16,645 nt of DNA, taken from assembly GCA_036557405.1 (NCBI GenBank), contig DATBHO010000106.1, positions 1-16,645 of the forward strand, in the 5' to 3' direction. How positions within the stretch are numbered: position 1 is the first letter of the stretch; the number at the start of each line of letters is the position of its first letter. This stretch comes from TA-21 sp036557405. GTDB lineage: Archaea > Thermoproteota > Nitrososphaeria > Nitrososphaerales > Nitrososphaeraceae. The translations under genes were made by a program, and so were the position numbers. The notes beneath the pieces were generated by a model that saw only the letters and a list, made by a program, of their open reading frames with translations, was not told the origin of the DNA and did no database searches. Below, piece after piece: positions 1 to 7,018 of the stretch.

Positions 1-133
1 AATGGAAAAATCCAACATTATTTGTTATTGGAGGGTGTTTTAAAATATTTCAAACTAAATTTTGAAAAAATTTGATTCGCTAGTTTGAATATATTCTCCA
101 TTATGAAAAACCAATTATACCTATTCCATAGAA

Positions 134-140
134 TTATAAA
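134..140 (+). promoter_or_regulatory. TATA box of rps25e
   Basis: TTATAAA is centred about 26 bp upstream of the ATG at 163. That is the spacing expected for a leaderless archaeal transcript beginning at or next to the start codon. It argues for the ATG at 163 and against the longer reading from the ATG at 85. Confidence 0.6.
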
Positions 141-162
141 CTGGATTGATAGTGGTGTTACT

Positions 163-495
163 ATGGGAGGAGCCAAGAAAAAATCATTAGGGAGCAGTGA
201 AAAGACATCAAAGGAGACCCCGTCTGCAGAGGAGAAAACAAAGAAGGGAGAAAAAAAGGGCCCTATTAAGCAAAAACAAAAATCATTAATAGTCATTGAA
301 GAACCTCAAGGTTTAAAGACTTTGAAAAATATGAAGCCGATCACTTCTCAAGCATTAGCAAGGCTAATGGCCGTAAAGATTTCTGTTGCAAATTCTTTTT
401 TACGATCTCTCGAATCTAAAGGAATTGTGAAGTCAATAGGCGGGTACAGTGGACATAGGATTTACGAACTTGGACCTGCGGAAACGGTACAATAA
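163..495 (+). CDS. rps25e: Small ribosomal subunit protein S25e
   Basis: Eukaryote-type ribosomal protein of the small subunit, found in eukaryotes and some archaea and absent from bacteria. The 110-aa product has a low-complexity Lys/Ser/Glu-rich tail (about residues 1-45) followed by a compact winged-helix domain. The segment ITSQALARLMAVKISVAN, then LRSLESKGIVKSIGGYSGHRIY, carries the S25e core. The frame is open back to an ATG at 85, but those 26 residues are hydrophobic and unlike a ribosomal tail, and a TATA box sits 26 bp before the ATG at 163, so I start there. It is a single gene, convergent with gatD across a 356-bp gap. Confidence 0.9.
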   Translation: MGGAKKKSLGSSEKTSKETPSAEEKTKKGEKKGPIKQKQKSLIVIEEPQGLKTLKNMKPITSQALARLMAVKISVANSFLRSLESKGIVKSIGGYSGHRIYELGPAETVQ

Positions 496-851
496 AATTG
501 AATTTTATACCATGTTAGAATGGCTGGATTTATCAGAGGACTAAATTTAGGCAACTCATATCTGATTTTACGAGTCTATGGGATGAGCACTTTGATTTAG
601 GAAATAGAAACTTAATTTAACCTGCAAAATTTTGCTTATATCTAAAGATACTTTTGATGAATACAAAATCAATATGCAATAACTAAGATGAATGTTTAGT
701 ATTAATTTTTCTAACTTAACTGTCCATTCCCGATCCTAAAAGTACTGTCATCATAGTGTTAATTCTTGATATATGTTATGAAGGATCCTCATAAGCCAAT
801 TCTAAATTTACATTCAATAGAATTTGAGCGAAATCAGAAAAGGTCACATAA
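496..851. other. Convergent gap between rps25e and gatD, no gene seen
   Basis: This 356-bp AT-rich stretch separates the 3' ends of two convergent genes. I find no tRNA, no strong hairpin and no convincing ORF. The longest candidate is a 26-codon ATG ORF at 520-600 that resembles no family I know. It probably holds only the transcription ends of both genes. Confidence 0.6.
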
Positions 852-2225
852 TTAGTCAACTACTATTCGGTTTGTAAATTCGTTCGCAATATTGCTAGTC
901 ATGGTTTTTATGACTTCTTTTTTTTCTGTGAAGTTCCCGAGACACCACATCGCTTTGACTAACGCAGTTTCAGAAGTTGTATTAGATAGAGGGATCACAC
1001 CAAGTTTCAATAGATCTCTTCCAGTATCGTAGACTGTAAGGGAAGTTCTGCCCCAGATGCATTGAGAGGTCATAAATATTAATATCCCTTCAGTAACTGC
1101 ATTTTGTATTTGCGAAAAGCATTCCTTGTTTATGTGACCCAAACCAGTACCTTCTAGAATTATTGCTTTATGTCCGAGCTTAATGCAATAATCAATCATA
1201 CTACAATCAAAACCAGGATAAAATTTTAATAAGGAAACTTTATTTTCAAAGTTTGATTTTACGATCATGCTTTCAAGATTCTTATGCCTTTCTTGAATTT
1301 TCAAGTCTGCATATTGCTTAGATATCTCTACTTGATCCTTCTTGATTAGGGAAAAGGGTGACACGTCAATAGAATGAAATGCATCTCTTCTACTTGTGTG
1401 ATTTTTTCTAACCCTGGTACCAATATGGCAAGCGATAACATCATCAGAGATTGAATAGTGCATAGCAACAAAAACTCCAGAGAATTTAGATTTTGTGGCA
1501 AAATTACAGGCACCTATTAGATTTAATGATGCGTCAGATGAAGGTCTATCTGAAGATCTTTGGGAGCCAACTATTACCACAGGGATTGGTAGATTTTGAA
1601 GGGCAAAACTTAGTGCTGCAGAAGTATAGTGCATGGTATCTGTACCATGTGATACAATAATCCCATCGTATTTTCCTGATAATATTTTATTTGCAACCTT
1701 TTTCGCTATTAATGACCAATGCTCGGGTTTGATATTTTCACTATACTCATTCAAAACTACATCAGTGTCAATATTTGCTATCCTCATAAGTTCTGGTATT
1801 GAATCGTTAAGTTCTTTTGCTGTCAGCGTTGCCATTACCCCTCCTGTCCTATAATCAATTTTACTCGAAATGGTTCCACCTGTGCTTAGTAACGATAAAT
1901 GTGGCAGTTTCATTTGTGGAAAATCTTTATCATTATTATCATGAGAAAAATAATCTTTGTGTTTAGCATATGCATCGAATTTGTAAACTGGATCCAATTT
2001 TTCACTAATTTTCTTTATACTTTTAATCTTTCCTAAATTGATACCAATATTGTATCCACTCTTCAATTTTAATACCAAATGATTAGCGTCCGCATATTCG
2101 TATCTTGGAATCAAAATGCCCACGTTCATAGTATTATCGGTTTCAACCATTACTAAGTCGCCTAATTTTACATTCGACTTCTTGTAAAATTCTTTCAATT
2201 TAATATGATTTGCATCAGTTGTCAA
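852..2225 (-). CDS. gatD: Glutamyl-tRNA(Gln) amidotransferase subunit D
   Basis: Asparaginase-like subunit of the archaea-specific GatDE amidotransferase. It releases ammonia from Gln or Asn, and GatE uses the ammonia to convert Glu-tRNA(Gln) to Gln-tRNA(Gln). The 457-aa length is normal. An N-terminal GatD-specific β-domain (about 15-75, with LVLKLKSGYNIGINL) precedes the L-asparaginase fold. The two catalytic threonine motifs are visible: STGGTIS (114-120) and HGTDT (193-197). The SQRSSDRPSSDAS stretch after them is a GatD hallmark. The start is TTG at 2225: the next in-frame ATG (residue 26) lies inside the N-terminal domain, an in-frame stop lies shortly upstream, and a TATA box is correctly spaced. 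GatE is not encoded nearby, so the two subunits must be transcribed separately unless gatE lies just outside the window. Confidence 0.93.
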   Translation of the reverse strand: MTTDANHIKLKEFYKKSNVKLGDLVMVETDNTMNVGILIPRYEYADANHLVLKLKSGYNIGINLGKIKSIKKISEKLDPVYKFDAYAKHKDYFSHDNNDKDFPQMKLPHLSLLSTGGTISSKIDYRTGGVMATLTAKELNDSIPELMRIANIDTDVVLNEYSENIKPEHWSLIAKKVANKILSGKYDGIIVSHGTDTMHYTSAALSFALQNLPIPVVIVGSQRSSDRPSSDASLNLIGACNFATKSKFSGVFVAMHYSISDDVIACHIGTRVRKNHTSRRDAFHSIDVSPFSLIKKDQVEISKQYADLKIQERHKNLESMIVKSNFENKVSLLKFYPGFDCSMIDYCIKLGHKAIILEGTGLGHINKECFSQIQNAVTEGILIFMTSQCIWGRTSLTVYDTGRDLLKLGVIPLSNTTSETALVKAMWCLGNFTEKKEVIKTMTSNIANEFTNRIVVD

Positions 2226-2248
2226 TATTGGTATTATTTTGTATTAAG

Positions 2249-2258
2249 TATATATTAA
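2249..2258 (-). promoter_or_regulatory. TATA box of gatD
   Basis: On the minus strand an AT-rich TTAATATATA-type element is centred about 28 bp before the TTG at 2225, consistent with a leaderless gatD transcript and with the TTG being the true start. Confidence 0.5.
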
Positions 2259-2557
2259 TAAATTGTTATATGCTTTGTATCGTTTTTTGATTAATAATTT
2301 GAATTATAGTTGCTAATTACCCTACAATTTAGTATTATTTATTTTTAAATGTTGTTAGTCTTAGAGTCTAAGTTACTCTAGTGATGATGTCTAGATTTTA
2401 GTAACACATTAAATTGCAGTACGTAAAAATATAAAAGCATTAATTGTATTATTCTCTCGTAAATAAAATTCTGCATTGCTGTGGGAGAAGAAAGTTCTGG
2501 TTAGAGGAAGGTGCAACTTAATTGCATCAGAAAAGTGATAAAGTAATGAATTGTTTG
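2259..2557. other. Gap between the RAM-domain gene and gatD
   Basis: AT-rich spacer between two minus-strand genes. It holds the 3' end of the upstream gene's transcript and, at its left edge, the gatD promoter. A 69-codon minus-strand ORF runs through 2409-2618, but it overlaps the end of the RAM-domain gene in another frame and looks like chance. Nothing else was seen. Confidence 0.5.
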
Positions 2558-2788
2558 TCAATCCATTACGATCATTGTTAACGTGGACTTCACGCCATTT
2601 AATTTTCGTAGTTTCCACGTAATTGTCTCTTTCACTTTTTCCATTGTTTCTGATTCAACTTGTGCTACAATATCGTACACTCCATAAACTTGATAGATTT
2701 CTTTTACACCATCAATACTCTTCAGCTCGCTTACTATAGAATCTTCGCTACCTAATTCAGCATTCATTAGGACAAATGCCTTTGGCAT
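2558..2788 (-). CDS. Stand-alone Lrp/AsnC ligand-binding (RAM) domain protein
   Basis: A 76-aa protein that consists only of the C-terminal effector-binding/dimerisation domain of Lrp/AsnC regulators (αβ-sandwich, RAM domain), without the helix-turn-helix. It begins PKAFVLMNAELGSED and continues with the β-α-β pattern GVKEIYQVYGVYDIVAQVES and GVKSTLTMIV, both typical of the family. Such single-domain proteins form ring oligomers that bind amino acids, and may associate with full-length Lrp proteins. ATG start at 2788 with a TATA box 27 bp upstream. It lies between asnS and gatD on the same strand, so a role in sensing an amino acid related to tRNA charging is possible, but this is context-based inference only. 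Confidence 0.85.
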   Translation of the reverse strand: MPKAFVLMNAELGSEDSIVSELKSIDGVKEIYQVYGVYDIVAQVESETMEKVKETITWKLRKLNGVKSTLTMIVMD

Positions 2789-2810
2789 AACAAATTGGAA
2801 GTGAATGACA

Positions 2811-2820
2811 TATAAAAAGA
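2811..2820 (-). promoter_or_regulatory. TATA box of the RAM-domain gene
   Basis: The minus strand reads TTTTTATATG, centred about 27 bp before the ATG at 2788. The gene therefore has its own promoter and a probably leaderless mRNA rather than depending only on read-through from asnS. Confidence 0.55.
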
Positions 2821-2914
2821 TGATGCAACTCTGCCTAGCATTATAGATTGTGAGGCCCTATACTCTTAAATTGCACTTTTTCTATAAAAATCGGCGTAGG
2901 ACAGTAGCAAGATA

Positions 2915-4222
2915 TTAAGGGCTAAGCCTTGCCATCGTTCTTGGAAAGAGTACACACTCCTTAATGTCCTCCAAATTAATTATCCATCTGATCAATCTTT
3001 CAATCCCCAAACCAAAACCTCCATGCGGCACGGACCCATATTTTCTAAGGTCCAAGTACCATGAATAAGAATTCATATCTAGACCTTCTTTTTTAATCCT
3101 GGTTTTCAATAATGAAATATTTTCCTCCCTCATACCACCACTGCTTACCTCGCCAAATCCATTGGGCAAGAGTAAATCAGCGGTTAGAGCTATTCCTTGC
3201 CTTTCTGGATCTTCCTTTACATAGAATGGTTTAACTTTCAGTGGATACCCGTATACGAAAACAGGATTACTGCGATCCTTTGTAAGTATTTTTTCAGAAT
3301 CTAAATTTAAATCATCACCCCACTCAATTTTTCTTGTCATTTCTCCATCTTGAATCTTGATATCATTTGAACAAAGTATGTCAATTGCTTGACCGTAGCT
3401 CAATTTATCAAACGGTTCTTCTATTTGATTCAAAGTCAGAATATCTCGATTCAGAAATTTCAGTTCTTCAATCCTTTCTTTTGTTACATTTTGAATGGAA
3501 TTTATTAGTAATTTCTCTTGAATTGTAAACAGATCATTCATTGTTATCCAAGGGGCCTCTGCCTCCAGATGCAAATATTCTGCAAGATGTCTTATCGTCC
3601 TTGATTTTTCAGCTCTAAAGGATGGACCTATCGTCCAAACTGGCCCCAGTGAGAATATTAGGGCCTCCAAGTAAAGTTGAGCGCTTTGGGATAAAAATGC
3701 CTCTTCTTTAAAATATTTTACAGGGAAAAGAGTTGAACCACCTTCCACTGCACTTTTGACTAAAGTGGGTGCTGTGACTTCAATCCAATCATTCTCAACA
3801 AACCAATTCCGCAACTTTTCAATAATTGATGCCCTTATTTTTGCCATAGAAATCATCCTTCTTGTACGCAGAGTCAAGTGTCTATAATCCAATAATAATT
3901 CTGTACTTTGATATTCTCCGATGGGAAAATCATTGTTCGCTAAATTATAAATAATTATATCAGCTCCTCTAATCTCATATCCACCTTCCTTGGCCCTATT
4001 GTCTTTGAACAGGATCCCTCGGATCTCCAAAGAAGATTCTATTGTAAGTTCCTGCACCCTTATACTGGGAAGAACACATTGAATAATTCCCCCACGATCA
4101 TCTCTAATTATTATAAAGGCTTTATCCTTTTGTTTACGTAATCTATGTACCCAACCTCTTATTTTGATTTCCTTACCTAGAAATTCATCTTTTTTGATTT
4201 CATTAATCCTATAATACTTCAA
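2915..4222 (-). CDS. asnS: Asparaginyl-tRNA synthetase
   Basis: Class IIb aminoacyl-tRNA synthetase that charges tRNA(Asn) with asparagine in the cytoplasm. Using the 435-aa form, an OB-fold anticodon-binding domain (about 15-100; GKEIKIRGWVHRLR) is followed by the class II catalytic core. Motif 1 lies around WIEVTAPTL, motif 2 is FRAEKSRTIRHL (202-213), and motif 3 is GFGLGIERLIRW (402-413). LSQSAQLYLEAL and the FRAEKSRT form of motif 2 point to AsnRS rather than AspRS. No ATG is possible before the catalytic domain. Two in-frame TTG codons compete, at 4243 and 4222; I chose 4222 because a TATAAAG box centred at 4251 places the transcription start almost on it. With the longer start the protein would be 442 aa. 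Confidence 0.87.
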   Translation of the reverse strand: MKYYRINEIKKDEFLGKEIKIRGWVHRLRKQKDKAFIIIRDDRGGIIQCVLPSIRVQELTIESSLEIRGILFKDNRAKEGGYEIRGADIIIYNLANNDFPIGEYQSTELLLDYRHLTLRTRRMISMAKIRASIIEKLRNWFVENDWIEVTAPTLVKSAVEGGSTLFPVKYFKEEAFLSQSAQLYLEALIFSLGPVWTIGPSFRAEKSRTIRHLAEYLHLEAEAPWITMNDLFTIQEKLLINSIQNVTKERIEELKFLNRDILTLNQIEEPFDKLSYGQAIDILCSNDIKIQDGEMTRKIEWGDDLNLDSEKILTKDRSNPVFVYGYPLKVKPFYVKEDPERQGIALTADLLLPNGFGEVSSGGMREENISLLKTRIKKEGLDMNSYSWYLDLRKYGSVPHGGFGLGIERLIRWIINLEDIKECVLFPRTMARLSP

Positions 4223-4246
4223 TTGTGTATTTACGACACACAAGAT

Positions 4247-4254
4247 CTTTATAA
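4247..4254 (-). promoter_or_regulatory. TATA box of asnS
   Basis: TTATAAAG on the minus strand. Its centre is about 29 bp before the TTG at 4222 but only 8 bp before the TTG at 4243. A start at 4243 would place the transcription start inside the gene, so the box helps decide the start codon. Confidence 0.55.
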
Positions 4255-4312
4255 TGATATTGTACCATCCAGCCTGAGAACGGTATAACTAACCATTCTT
4301 TCATTAAAAATG

Positions 4313-4320
4313 AATTTATA
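4313..4320 (+). promoter_or_regulatory. TATA box of the Rieske protein gene
   Basis: AATTTATA is centred about 30 bp upstream of the ATG at 4347, fitting a leaderless or nearly leaderless mRNA. It lies in the 124-bp divergent gap shared with asnS. Confidence 0.45.
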
Positions 4321-4346
4321 GAAACTAGATAGTAAAGTATTCAATA

Positions 4347-4682
4347 ATGGAATATAAGGTATGCAAAAGTAGTGAGCTTCCGAATAATTCAATAAAGGTG
4401 ATATCTGTCCAAAATAGTAAGATCCTTGTGTGCAGATCTAATAATCAATTATTTGCGCTAGATAATTCATGTCCCCATAGGGGAGCCTCTCTTTCCAAAA
4501 GCGAAATAAAAGAAACAAAGATAGTATGCTATATGCATGATTTTGAATACGATTTGAAGAGTGGGAAATTGTTATGCATTCCTAGTAAGTGGAACGCGCA
4601 AAATCCGAACTGGACAAAATCTGATAATCTGTTACTATTTCAAATATTTGAAAAAAATGGTGAAATTTATTTACACCTATAA
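4347..4682 (+). CDS. Rieske-type [2Fe-2S] ferredoxin
   Basis: Small soluble electron carrier of 111 aa made of one Rieske domain. The cluster ligands are in two motifs, C42-P-H44 and C61-Y-M-H64, with 16 residues between them, matching the family pattern CxH-x15-17-CxxH. The second motif reads CYMHDFEYDLKSGKLL rather than the more common CPWHGWxFDxxTG, yet keeps the DL-x-SGK segment. There is no signal peptide or membrane anchor, so it is not a bc1-type Rieske subunit. It resembles dioxygenase-type ferredoxins and NirD-like proteins. No oxygenase or reductase gene is adjacent, so its partner is unknown. It diverges from asnS and converges on pcna. Confidence 0.88.
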   Translation: MEYKVCKSSELPNNSIKVISVQNSKILVCRSNNQLFALDNSCPHRGASLSKSEIKETKIVCYMHDFEYDLKSGKLLCIPSKWNAQNPNWTKSDNLLLFQIFEKNGEIYLHL

Positions 4683-4834
4683 CAAAATTTGCTGTAACCC
4701 TCTCGTATAAACAAGAATAATAAAAAAATATAGTAAGGTGTATGGAATTTGATTTTCTAGTTCATAAGGAAAAAAGTTTCTTAATTAGATACTGTATTAA
4801 CATATAATTCCTTGATGATTTATTATTGACGCGA

Positions 4835-5596
4835 TTAGTCTTGTACTCTGGGAGCCAAATAAAAATGAATTCTTCCTACATTCGCAACCCTAAATTCTAA
4901 CCTTAATGGCATTTTTGAAGAATATTCCAATACTAAGGAACCTCCAGAGGCACTTATAGCTTTTGTAATTTTTGATAGGTAATCTAGACTATATGTTGCC
5001 TTGCTTTTATCTTTGACCTGTAATTCTTCAAGACCTTCGCTTTCCTCATCAATAACAATATCAGCTTCTCCATAGTCACTTTTACCAGAAAAGGTAATTT
5101 TCTTCTCTTCAGATTCGATTGAAATGTATTCTGACACTACCTCAATATCGGACAGTATCTTATCAAACGACGCTGGAGTCAAAATAACTTTGGAATTGAA
5201 ATTAAGTTTTGGCAAGGGAGTAGATCCTCCGGTACTTTCTATCAATCGCATTCTATAATCTCTCTTGTAGCCATTTAGGATCTTGATACGAAGCATACTA
5301 TTCTCTTCAATAGAAACTTCTACTGCATCTTTTTTATCAGCTCTTTTCATCAATTTCGAAAACTCGTCTATTCTAACTCCAAATTTTAATGCCGAATCAC
5401 ACTCATAGCCATCAAAAGCGGAGTTTGGCCAACTAATATCAATTAACGCAACATGAGAAGGGTCCATTCCTCTAAACGATAAGCCTTCTACGGTTGCCTC
5501 AAACGTAGCCTCGTCTACTAATGTAGATATTGCTGAAGTTACTGCTTTCCATTCATCCGGTGTTTTTGTTTTTGCCAGAAATACCAAATGTATCAA
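4835..5596 (-). CDS. pcn: DNA polymerase sliding clamp (PCNA)
   Basis: Trimeric ring that encircles DNA and tethers DNA polymerases, FEN1, ligase and RFC during replication and repair. The 253-aa length is typical for an archaeal PCNA. Conserved segments are LVDEATFEATVEGLSFRGMD, then HVALIDISWP, the interdomain connecting region, and the C-terminal RIHFYLAPRV. The gene must start at a non-ATG codon, since the first in-frame ATG is residue 44. TTG occurs at 5596 and at 5587. The shorter form would begin MVFLAKTKTPDEW, which looks more like the usual N-terminus, while the TATA box fits either. The gene is downstream of rpoL-tfs with a 186-bp gap and its own promoter. Confidence 0.95.
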   Translation of the reverse strand: MIHLVFLAKTKTPDEWKAVTSAISTLVDEATFEATVEGLSFRGMDPSHVALIDISWPNSAFDGYECDSALKFGVRIDEFSKLMKRADKKDAVEVSIEENSMLRIKILNGYKRDYRMRLIESTGGSTPLPKLNFNSKVILTPASFDKILSDIEVVSEYISIESEEKKITFSGKSDYGEADIVIDEESEGLEELQVKDKSKATYSLDYLSKITKAISASGGSLVLEYSSKMPLRLEFRVANVGRIHFYLAPRVQD

Positions 5597-5615
5597 TCAA
5601 GAGGCAGATCCAAAA

Positions 5616-5624
5616 GATTTTAAA
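5616..5624 (-). promoter_or_regulatory. TATA box of pcna
   Basis: TTTAAAAT on the minus strand is centred about 25 bp before the TTG at 5596 and about 34 bp before the TTG at 5587. It marks a separate promoter for pcna in the gap after tfs. Confidence 0.5.
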
Positions 5625-5677
5625 CATTCCTATTTTAATCAGCGCATCTATGCGGATAACATTAGGAAATATCTTGT

Positions 5678-5693
5678 AAAAAATAAAATAAAA
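5678..5693 (-). terminator. T-rich terminator of rpoL-tfs
   Basis: On the minus strand, 90-105 bp beyond the tfs stop, there is a run reading TTTTATTTTATTTTTT. Archaeal RNA polymerase terminates at oligo-T tracts without needing a hairpin, and this is the richest T tract between tfs and pcna. The call rests on composition and position only. Confidence 0.35.
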
Positions 5694-5782
5694 TCATATA
5701 TTTTTGATAATTATGAAATAATTTACACGAATGTTAACTAGTTTAGGAATTATCGAACTACCAATTTGATGTTGATAATTGA

Positions 5783-6100
5783 TCACGCATAATTTCTCCA
5801 TGTATGGCTACATTGAGTACATCTATAGAATTGAGTTGTAGCCTCATCAGCCGATCTAGTTTGAAGCATCCACCAAAATGCCAAATTGTTTCCACATTTG
5901 GGACAATCAATGCTTGTAGTTGGCAGCGCACTTAACCCTTTCTCAGATTCAACTATTTTAAGGCTAGCTCCACTTTGATCTATTAAAGGAATTGATTTAA
6001 TTTCGTTTTTTGCTTCTCTAAAATCACACTTAGGACAAATTAAGATATTTTCCTCTATTCTTGGTTTCATCCTACTTTCACAGTTTGGACAAAATTTCAA
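5783..6100 (-). CDS. tfs: Transcription factor S (TFIIS-like transcript cleavage factor)
   Basis: Archaeal homologue of TFIIS and of the RNA polymerase subunits Rpb9/RpoM. It reaches into the polymerase secondary channel and stimulates cleavage of backtracked RNA. The 105-aa protein has the two zinc ribbons of the family: C4/C7 with C22/C25, and C66/C69 with C94/C97. The acidic pair D85-E86 in the C-terminal ribbon (RSADEATT) is the catalytic tip that marks a cleavage-competent factor. It starts at TTG; the next ATG (residue 11) would remove the first zinc pair. The TTG overlaps the rpoL stop as TTGA (4 bp), so the two genes are translationally linked. Confidence 0.94.
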   Translation of the reverse strand: MKFCPNCESRMKPRIEENILICPKCDFREAKNEIKSIPLIDQSGASLKIVESEKGLSALPTTSIDCPKCGNNLAFWWMLQTRSADEATTQFYRCTQCSHTWRNYA

Positions 6101-6393
6101 GCAGAATCAGGGCTCTTTTCTTTGTTAATTGTCGACTCTATCGTATCTTTAAGTCTAATTGCATTATTAGATGAGGATTGCAATGCCTTGAGTAAGATAT
6201 CAACCGGTTTTGATTTCTTCGTTAAAATTCTAAAACTAAAATCCTCCTTTAATTGATGTTTCAATACGACGCCTGCAAATTCTACTTCCTTTTCGTTTAA
6301 CAGTTCATGTTGAACTATGTATAATATCGAAATATCTTCGTTAACCCTTAAATTAATTTCATTTGATTTATAACTCTCCAACTCCGCCTGCAT
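6097..6393 (-). CDS. rpoL: DNA-directed RNA polymerase subunit L (Rpb11-like)
   Basis: Assembly subunit of archaeal RNA polymerase that pairs with RpoD (Rpb3-like) to form the equivalent of the bacterial α dimer. The 98-aa length is typical. The central segment HELLNEKEVEFAGVVLKHQL followed by FSFRILTKKSKPVDILLKAL is the Rpb11/α dimerisation fold. ATG start at 6393, 28 bp after a TATA element on the minus strand. It is the first gene of an operon with tfs (4-bp overlap), which couples a polymerase subunit to the polymerase's cleavage factor, and it is divergent from the unknown gene at 6434. Confidence 0.94.
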   Translation of the reverse strand: MQAELESYKSNEINLRVNEDISILYIVQHELLNEKEVEFAGVVLKHQLKEDFSFRILTKKSKPVDILLKALQSSSNNAIRLKDTIESTINKEKSPDSA

Positions 6394-6417
6394 GATAGAG
6401 ACAACTACTTATTGAAG

Positions 6418-6429
6418 ATATAAATTATA
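6418..6429. promoter_or_regulatory. TATA element, possibly bidirectional (rpoL / unknown gene)
   Basis: ATATAAATTATA lies between divergent start codons. Read on the minus strand it gives TTTATAT centred about 28 bp before the rpoL ATG. Read on the plus strand it gives TATAAATT about 24 bp before an in-frame TTG at 6446. It could direct both transcripts. Confidence 0.5.
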
Positions 6430-6433
6430 CCAT

Positions 6434-6955
6434 GTGCGAAACTTATTGCCGAGCAGCTTTATTACAGATATTAAACTTGGTGCCTCTCACGAGAGCATTA
6501 AATCTAACGATAGTCTGACATTGAGTCTAGGTTTTAACATAGATGGCTTGATAAGAGAAATATTTTCCCAAAAAAATTGGGAAAGAGCATACGATAAACA
6601 CGATAATGCATTTAGACTTACCGTTCTACTAGAATTAAAGGTGTGTAAAAAGACCGTTGAAAATATCAAATTTGTGAGAAAAGCAGTACTATTCTGGACA
6701 AGAAATCCTAAATTATCATATCGAGTATGGATCTCAATAATAAAAGAAGAAACTCCTTACTATCCCTTAACAATTGAGGAAGCAAAATCACTTTTGTTCG
6801 ATATAACTAAAAAAATAGTACTTGATAGCAAAATGTTGAAAAAAGGAGAGAATAATATTCAGGTTTCGATTAGAGTTTCTTGGGGAAGGCATCTTTATAC
6901 AGAACCTTCAGAGTTGCGCGGCGATTCTGAATTTGTAAAAATTAATAAATATTGA
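6434..6955 (+). CDS. Unrecognised 173-aa protein, divergent from rpoL
   Basis: I do not recognise this protein. The frame is well behaved for 173 codons and has no competing gene on the other strand. It is soluble with no signal peptide. The N-terminal stretch (about 8-35) and the C-terminal stretch (about 138-152, NNIQVSIRVSWG) look like β-strands of a β-sandwich, enclosing a mixed middle part rich in Trp, Lys and Arg (WERAYDKHD, VLFWTRNPKLSYRVWISII). The GTG at 6434 gives the longest reading; TTG at 6446 fits the TATA spacing better and would remove four residues. Its promoter region is shared with rpoL-tfs, so a role tied to transcription or basic growth is possible, but this is only context. 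Confidence 0.75.
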   Translation: MRNLLPSSFITDIKLGASHESIKSNDSLTLSLGFNIDGLIREIFSQKNWERAYDKHDNAFRLTVLLELKVCKKTVENIKFVRKAVLFWTRNPKLSYRVWISIIKEETPYYPLTIEEAKSLLFDITKKIVLDSKMLKKGENNIQVSIRVSWGRHLYTEPSELRGDSEFVKINKY

Positions 6956-6986
6956 ATTGTTCATTTTCTTCCCAATTTAGTCTTAC

Positions 6987-6996
6987 TATAAATATA
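6987..6996 (+). promoter_or_regulatory. TATA box of the 48-aa ORF
   Basis: TATAAATATA is centred about 27 bp before the ATG at 7019, the standard spacing for a leaderless archaeal gene. It is one of the clearest TATA boxes in the window and supports the small ORF being expressed. Confidence 0.6.
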
Positions 6997-7018
6997 GTCT
7001 ATTGTGTTGAAAAACTTA

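Noticed and set aside
85..162. Longer N-terminus for the S25e protein from the ATG at 85
   Set aside because: The extra 26 residues are hydrophobic and unlike a ribosomal protein tail, and a TATA box lies 26 bp before the ATG at 163, inside the extension.
520..600. 26-codon ATG ORF in the gap after rps25e
   Set aside because: Too short, no family resemblance and no well-placed TATA box.
2409..2618. 69-codon minus-strand ORF
   Set aside because: It overlaps the 3' end of the RAM-domain gene in another frame, has no recognisable domain, and lies in AT-rich spacer.
4750..4790. Weak AAG-AAA / TTTCTT inverted repeat between the Rieske gene and pcna
   Set aside because: Stem is short, interrupted and all A/T-rich; not enough to call a terminator.
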